Assembly (NCBI GenBank): GCA_026713345.1
Contig: JAPOOQ010000639.1
Coordinates: forward strand, 1-9,457
Length of the DNA stretch: 9,457 nucleotides
Source of the DNA: Gemmatimonadota bacterium
Lineage (GTDB): Bacteria; Gemmatimonadota; Gemmatimonadetes; Longimicrobiales; Gaopeijiaceae
Reading direction: 5' to 3'
Shown: piece by piece, positions 6,603 to 9,457 of the stretch
Layout: each line of letters opens with the position of its first letter
How positions within the stretch are numbered: position 1 is the first letter of the stretch
Made by a program: the position numbers and the translations under genes
Notes under the pieces: generated by a model
What the model was told of the DNA's origin: nothing
Seen by the model: the letters and a program-made list of their open reading frames with translations, nothing else
The model's database searches: none

Positions 6603-6944
6603 TCAGCTGTCCGGCCGCGCGAAACGGCGGTAGATCGTCACTCCAACCGCCTCGATGTGCCGCCTGAGGGGCGCGTGGCGGATCTCTTCGAACGCCTGGG
6701 CATCACACCTTTGCGGGACGTCAAGGTCCTCCAGGTCGAGGATGAGCCGCCCCAGAGTGTAGCGATCCCGGATCCCCTTCGTGGCAAGGTCGATGTCGGA
6801 CCGGGGAGAGGCCGATCCCAGCGCGTGAGACCCGAAGAGAGTGACGGACTGCAGCTCCGGATACGCGGAGAATACTCGGGTCAGCTTGCCGAGCAGGTCC
6901 CTGTCCAGCGGCGTCGGATCACCGGGTAGCGGTGAGGAGCTCAC
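6603..6944 (-). CDS. Minimal nucleotidyltransferase (MNT), probable antitoxin of a HEPN/MNT pair
   Basis: A 113-residue protein starts at GTG 6944-6942, overlapping the HEPN stop as GTGA, with a strong GGAGGAG 8 nt upstream inside the HEPN gene. The longer upstream frame is rejected because it covers the HEPN coding sequence. LFGSHALGSASPRSDIDLA (about 36-54) contains GSX10DXD: Gly38-Ser39, ten residues, then Asp50-x-Asp52. These are the nucleotide- and metal-binding residues of MNT enzymes. A later Asp (81, in RCDAQAF) may be the third carboxylate. In known HEPN/MNT systems the MNT protein neutralises the HEPN RNase by adding AMP to a tyrosine near its active site. The gene ends 6 bp from the M16 stop on the opposite strand. 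Intact motifs suggest an active enzyme, but no test of toxicity or immunity exists here. Confidence 0.85.
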   Translation of the reverse strand: MSSSPLPGDPTPLDRDLLGKLTRVFSAYPELQSVTLFGSHALGSASPRSDIDLATKGIRDRYTLGRLILDLEDLDVPQRCDAQAFEEIRHAPLRRHIEAVGVTIYRRFARPDS

Positions 6945-7387
6945 CTTGCGATCTCCTCCGCTGCCAATCGCTCCCAAAGTTCGCCGAACAGATGCAGGTA
7001 TCGCCTGTGCACCTTGTCCGCGACCGCTTCGAAGATGTCGAAATCGTACTGGTGGGACATCGCGTTGCGATCGGTGAGCATGTCGATCCACGCTTCTCCG
7101 TCGTCAATGAGCCCGGCCGCAAACGCGCTCCGGATGACCTTGCGGGGCGTAGCGGTGGGGACCTGGACGCCATCATACTCCAGACGGTCCTTCAACGTCT
7201 TCCACGCAAGCTCGAAGGTATACTCGAATCGTTGAATGAGACCCTCGCGCTCAAGATCGCTCAGGCGCTTCGGGTCGGCCTCGGCCGCTTCACGCAACAG
7301 GGAGTAGGCGCGGGAGAAGTTGCGGAACCTGTACTGCCAGCGCGGCGTCGGATCGCCGGTGGTCGCACGCTCTTCCCGCCGGGTCAT
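6941..7387 (-). CDS. HEPN-domain protein, HI0074-like nucleotidyltransferase substrate-binding family, probable toxin
   Basis: This 148-residue protein starts at ATG 7387-7385, overlapping the ABC-F stop as ATGA; AAAGGGG lies 6 nt upstream. The region IQRFEYTFELAWKTLKDRLEYDG (about 51-73) is the hallmark of HI0074-type proteins, which pair with HI0073-type nucleotidyltransferases. RNAMSHQY at 107-114 gives RX4HXY: Arg107, His112 and Tyr114, the catalytic RNase residues and the tyrosine that the partner AMPylates in studied HEPN/MNT systems. The fold is all-helical and cytosolic. A much longer open frame continues upstream in this register through the ABC-F gene, but that part is a low-complexity shadow. 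The next gene downstream is its MNT partner, overlapping by 4 bp. The toxin role is inferred from family and motif; HI0074-type members have also been described only as substrate-binding partners. Confidence 0.85.
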   Translation of the reverse strand: MTRREERATTGDPTPRWQYRFRNFSRAYSLLREAAEADPKRLSDLEREGLIQRFEYTFELAWKTLKDRLEYDGVQVPTATPRKVIRSAFAAGLIDDGEAWIDMLTDRNAMSHQYDFDIFEAVADKVHRRYLHLFGELWERLAAEEIAR

Positions 7388-9360
7388 GCGTTGCCCCTTT
7401 CGCGCTTCGTTTGCGTGACCATGTCTCCACGATAATCTAACTCCCCCTCCACCCCCTCCCACTCCGCCATCCGCGCGGCCACCTCCTCGACGAGCCCGGT
7501 GCGTTCCTCTTCCAGCTTGCGCACCTCGCCCGGCGACGCCTCCGCGTAGAACGCCGGGTCCGCGAAGACGGCCTCGATCTCCGCCACCCTCGCCTCGGCC
7601 GCCTCGATCCGCCCGGCCAGCTCGCCCGCGCGCGCCTCCAGCCGCCGCCTCTGCGCATGTGACAGCCGCGGCCGCGCGTTCGCGGCCCGGCCCGCGCGCC
7701 CACCACCACCCCCACCCCGCCGCCGCTCCGCCCGCGCCTTCAGCACCACGGTGTCCGCGTCCAGGTGGTCGTCGCCGCACGCGTGCACGTACTCCTCGTA
7801 CGTGCCGCGGTAGTCGCGGATGCCGTCCTCGGTGATCTCCACGATCCGGTTGGCGAGCCGGCCGACGAACCAGCGGTCGTGGGACACGAAGACGAGGGTG
7901 CCGGGGTACGCGCGCAGGCCCTCGACCAGCGCCTCGATCGCCTCCAGGTCGAGGTGGTTGGTGGGCTCGTCGAGGACGAGCACGTTGGGCTGGCGGACCA
8001 TCAGGCTGCAGAGCACCAGCCGGGCCGACTCGCCGCCCGACAGCGTTTCGAGGCGCTTCTCGGCGTCGTCGCCGCTGAACAGGACCATCCCGAGCTTGCC
8101 GCGCGCGAAGCCGGTCCCCTTGCCGTCGCAGTACTGCTCGATCCAGGCCTCGGCGGTGCGCTTCGGCGTGCCCAGGTGGTCGGCGGGGTCCTGCGCGAAG
8201 TGTCCCGGGTGCGTCTCGTATCCCCATGCGATCGCCCCCGCGTCCGCCTCCAGGTGTCCCATCATGACATTCAGGAGCGTCGATTTGCCGATCCCGTTCG
8301 GGCCGACGATCGCCAGCCGGTCGCCCCGCACCACATCCAGGTCGACCCCGTGCAGCACCCGATTCTCGCCGAACGACTTCGTCACGCCCTTCACCTTCAG
8401 CACCTCCCGCCCGCTCGGCCGCACCTGCCCGAAGCGGAAGACCGGGTACCTGCGCGAACTCGCGGGCAGCGGCTCCAGCGTCCGCGCCTTCTTCTCGATC
8501 AGCCGCAGCTTGCTCTGCGCCTGCCGCGCCTTCGACGCCTTGGCCCGGAACCGGTCCACGAACTGGCGGTGGTGCGCGATCTCGCGCTCCCGCTGGGCGA
8601 TCTCCTTCTCGCGGCGTTCCCGCTCGGCCGCTTTCGCGGTGACGAAGCGGGTGTAGTTGCCGGGGTACGACGTCACCGCCAGGTAGTCGATGTCGAGGAT
8701 GTGGGTGGCGACGTTGTCGAGGAAGCGGTGGTCGTGGCTGATCACTACGGCCGGCCCGCGGAAGCCCTTCAGGAACTTCTCCAGCCACCGGATCGAGAGG
8801 ATGTCGAGGTGGTTGGTAGGCTCGTCGAGGAGCAGGGCGTCGGGGACGCCCGCCAGGACCTGGGCCAGCAGGACCCGCAGCCGGAACCCGCCGGAAAGGT
8901 TGGACACGGGGTCACCATGAATACGTGCCGGGAGCCCCAATCCTTCAAGGATCGCCGCCGCGCGCGCGGGCGCCGTGTACCCGTCGTGCCTCTCGACGAT
9001 GTCCTCCAGCGCCGTGAAGCGGGCCGCGTCGAAGTGCTCGCCGGAGCGCGCCAGCACCCCCTCCCGCTCGGCCATCGCGCTCCACGGCTCCTCGTTGCCC
9101 ATCAGCGCGACATCGAGGATCGGGTCGCCAGAGTGCAGGAACTGATCCTGCCGCAGAACCCCGAGGCGCATCCGCGCCGGAATCGACACCGAACCCGCGC
9201 TCTCCGGCACGTCGCCCGCCAGGATGTTCAGCAGCGTCGTCTTCCCGGACCCGTTCCCGCCCACCAGCCCGTACCGCTCGCCGGGATTCAGCCGGAACGA
9301 CGCCCCGCGAAAGAGCGTGTGGTCCCCGAAGGACTTCTCAAGGCCGGTGACGGCGATCAT
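7384..9360 (-). CDS. ABC-F family ATPase (ribosome-associated translation factor type)
   Basis: A 658-residue soluble protein has two ATP-binding cassettes and no membrane segment. Cassette 1: Walker A GGNGSGKT (34-41), signature LSGGF (155-159), Walker B ALLLDEP (175-181) then TNHLD. Cassette 2: GPNGIGKS (353-360), LSGGE (440-444) and VLVLDEPTNHLD (460-471). Between them the charged helical linker (about 240-300, KAAERERREKEIAQRERE onwards) matches the P-site tRNA-interaction region of ABC-F proteins. After cassette 2 come a Gly/Arg-rich spacer (about 545-560, RGGGGGGRAG) and a coiled-coil C-terminal domain (about 565-640), as in Uup-like members. ABC-F proteins act on ribosomes as translation or antibiotic-protection factors. 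The start MIAVTGLEKSFG fits the family; an alternative ATG at 9387, with GGAG 4 nt upstream, would add nine residues. Its stop overlaps the HEPN start. Confidence 0.9.
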   Translation of the reverse strand: MIAVTGLEKSFGDHTLFRGASFRLNPGERYGLVGGNGSGKTTLLNILAGDVPESAGSVSIPARMRLGVLRQDQFLHSGDPILDVALMGNEEPWSAMAEREGVLARSGEHFDAARFTALEDIVERHDGYTAPARAAAILEGLGLPARIHGDPVSNLSGGFRLRVLLAQVLAGVPDALLLDEPTNHLDILSIRWLEKFLKGFRGPAVVISHDHRFLDNVATHILDIDYLAVTSYPGNYTRFVTAKAAERERREKEIAQREREIAHHRQFVDRFRAKASKARQAQSKLRLIEKKARTLEPLPASSRRYPVFRFGQVRPSGREVLKVKGVTKSFGENRVLHGVDLDVVRGDRLAIVGPNGIGKSTLLNVMMGHLEADAGAIAWGYETHPGHFAQDPADHLGTPKRTAEAWIEQYCDGKGTGFARGKLGMVLFSGDDAEKRLETLSGGESARLVLCSLMVRQPNVLVLDEPTNHLDLEAIEALVEGLRAYPGTLVFVSHDRWFVGRLANRIVEITEDGIRDYRGTYEEYVHACGDDHLDADTVVLKARAERRRGGGGGGRAGRAANARPRLSHAQRRRLEARAGELAGRIEAAEARVAEIEAVFADPAFYAEASPGEVRKLEEERTGLVEEVAARMAEWEGVEGELDYRGDMVTQTKRERGNA

Positions 9361-9457
9361 GGCCCGGAAGCTAGCACCGGGAACCATGGAACTCCACAAC
9401 GCCTGCGGCGTATGCAAGTGCGAACCCCCAAACGGGTTCTCCGCGCGAAAAGAGGCC
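9361..9457 (-). promoter_or_regulatory. Upstream region of the ABC-F gene
   Basis: This 97-bp stretch should hold the start of the ABC-F/HEPN/MNT transcript. A small hairpin with a 5-bp stem and 3-nt loop (ACGCC/GGCGT) is at 9399-9411. I see no convincing -35/-10 pair; the promoter may lie beyond the window edge. Confidence 0.25.

Noticed and set aside
6595..6608. A small perfect inverted repeat AGCTG-CGGT-CAGCT between the convergent M16 and MNT stops.
   Set aside because: The stem is only 5 bp with no T-run on either strand, so a bidirectional terminator cannot be supported.
7437..8788. A very long minus-strand frame continuing upstream of the HEPN gene across the ABC-F gene.
   Set aside because: It is Arg/Gly/Pro/Ala low-complexity shadow translation of the ABC-F gene; only 6941-7387 of that register shows HEPN features.

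Overview
The window is GC-rich, densely coding bacterial DNA. Short ribosome-binding sites precede most starts, ATG, GTG and TTG starts are all used, and both TGA and TAG end genes. Several gene types suggest a Gemmatimonadota-like organism or a relative: a PadR regulator joined to a permease-prefix membrane protein, an exported ankyrin protein, an exported NHL six-bladed-propeller protein with a signal peptide ending in AAQ, and an exported M16 peptidase. That taxon is an inference from gene style, not proof. I see no tRNA, rRNA, CRISPR array, transposase or integrase.

Layout. Positions 1-2466 are read on the minus strand. In transcription order they hold an exported ankyrin-repeat protein (1636-2466), a PadR-family regulator carrying an in-frame TAG (1258-1608), a four-helix membrane protein with a permease-prefix-like N-terminus that overlaps the PadR end (549-1274), a possible terminator hairpin, and a lipoprotein that runs off the left edge (1-459). 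A 135-bp divergent spacer separates this block from plus-strand genes: an exported NHL-repeat protein (2602-3633), a small membrane-anchored coiled-coil protein with a TTG start (3722-4153), a 421-bp intergenic region, and a large M16-peptidase fusion (4575-6596). The intergenic region holds an AT-rich island bounded by two identical 22-bp palindromic repeats and a good sigma-70-type promoter.

From 6603 to 9360 the minus strand carries a tightly coupled cluster: an ABC-F ATPase, then a HEPN-domain protein, then a minimal nucleotidyltransferase (MNT). The stops and starts overlap as ATGA and GTGA. The HEPN protein has the RX4HXY motif and the MNT has GSX10DXD, so both halves of a HEPN/MNT toxin-antitoxin pair look intact. 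Their placement behind a ribosome-associated ABC-F factor is the most interesting arrangement here.

Other points of interest are the premature amber codon in an otherwise well-conserved PadR, the M16 peptidase fused to three membrane helices and a cytosolic PH-like tail, and the duplicated palindrome upstream of it. None of this proves a new system. The ABC-F/HEPN/MNT operon and the M16 fusion are the best candidates for follow-up.
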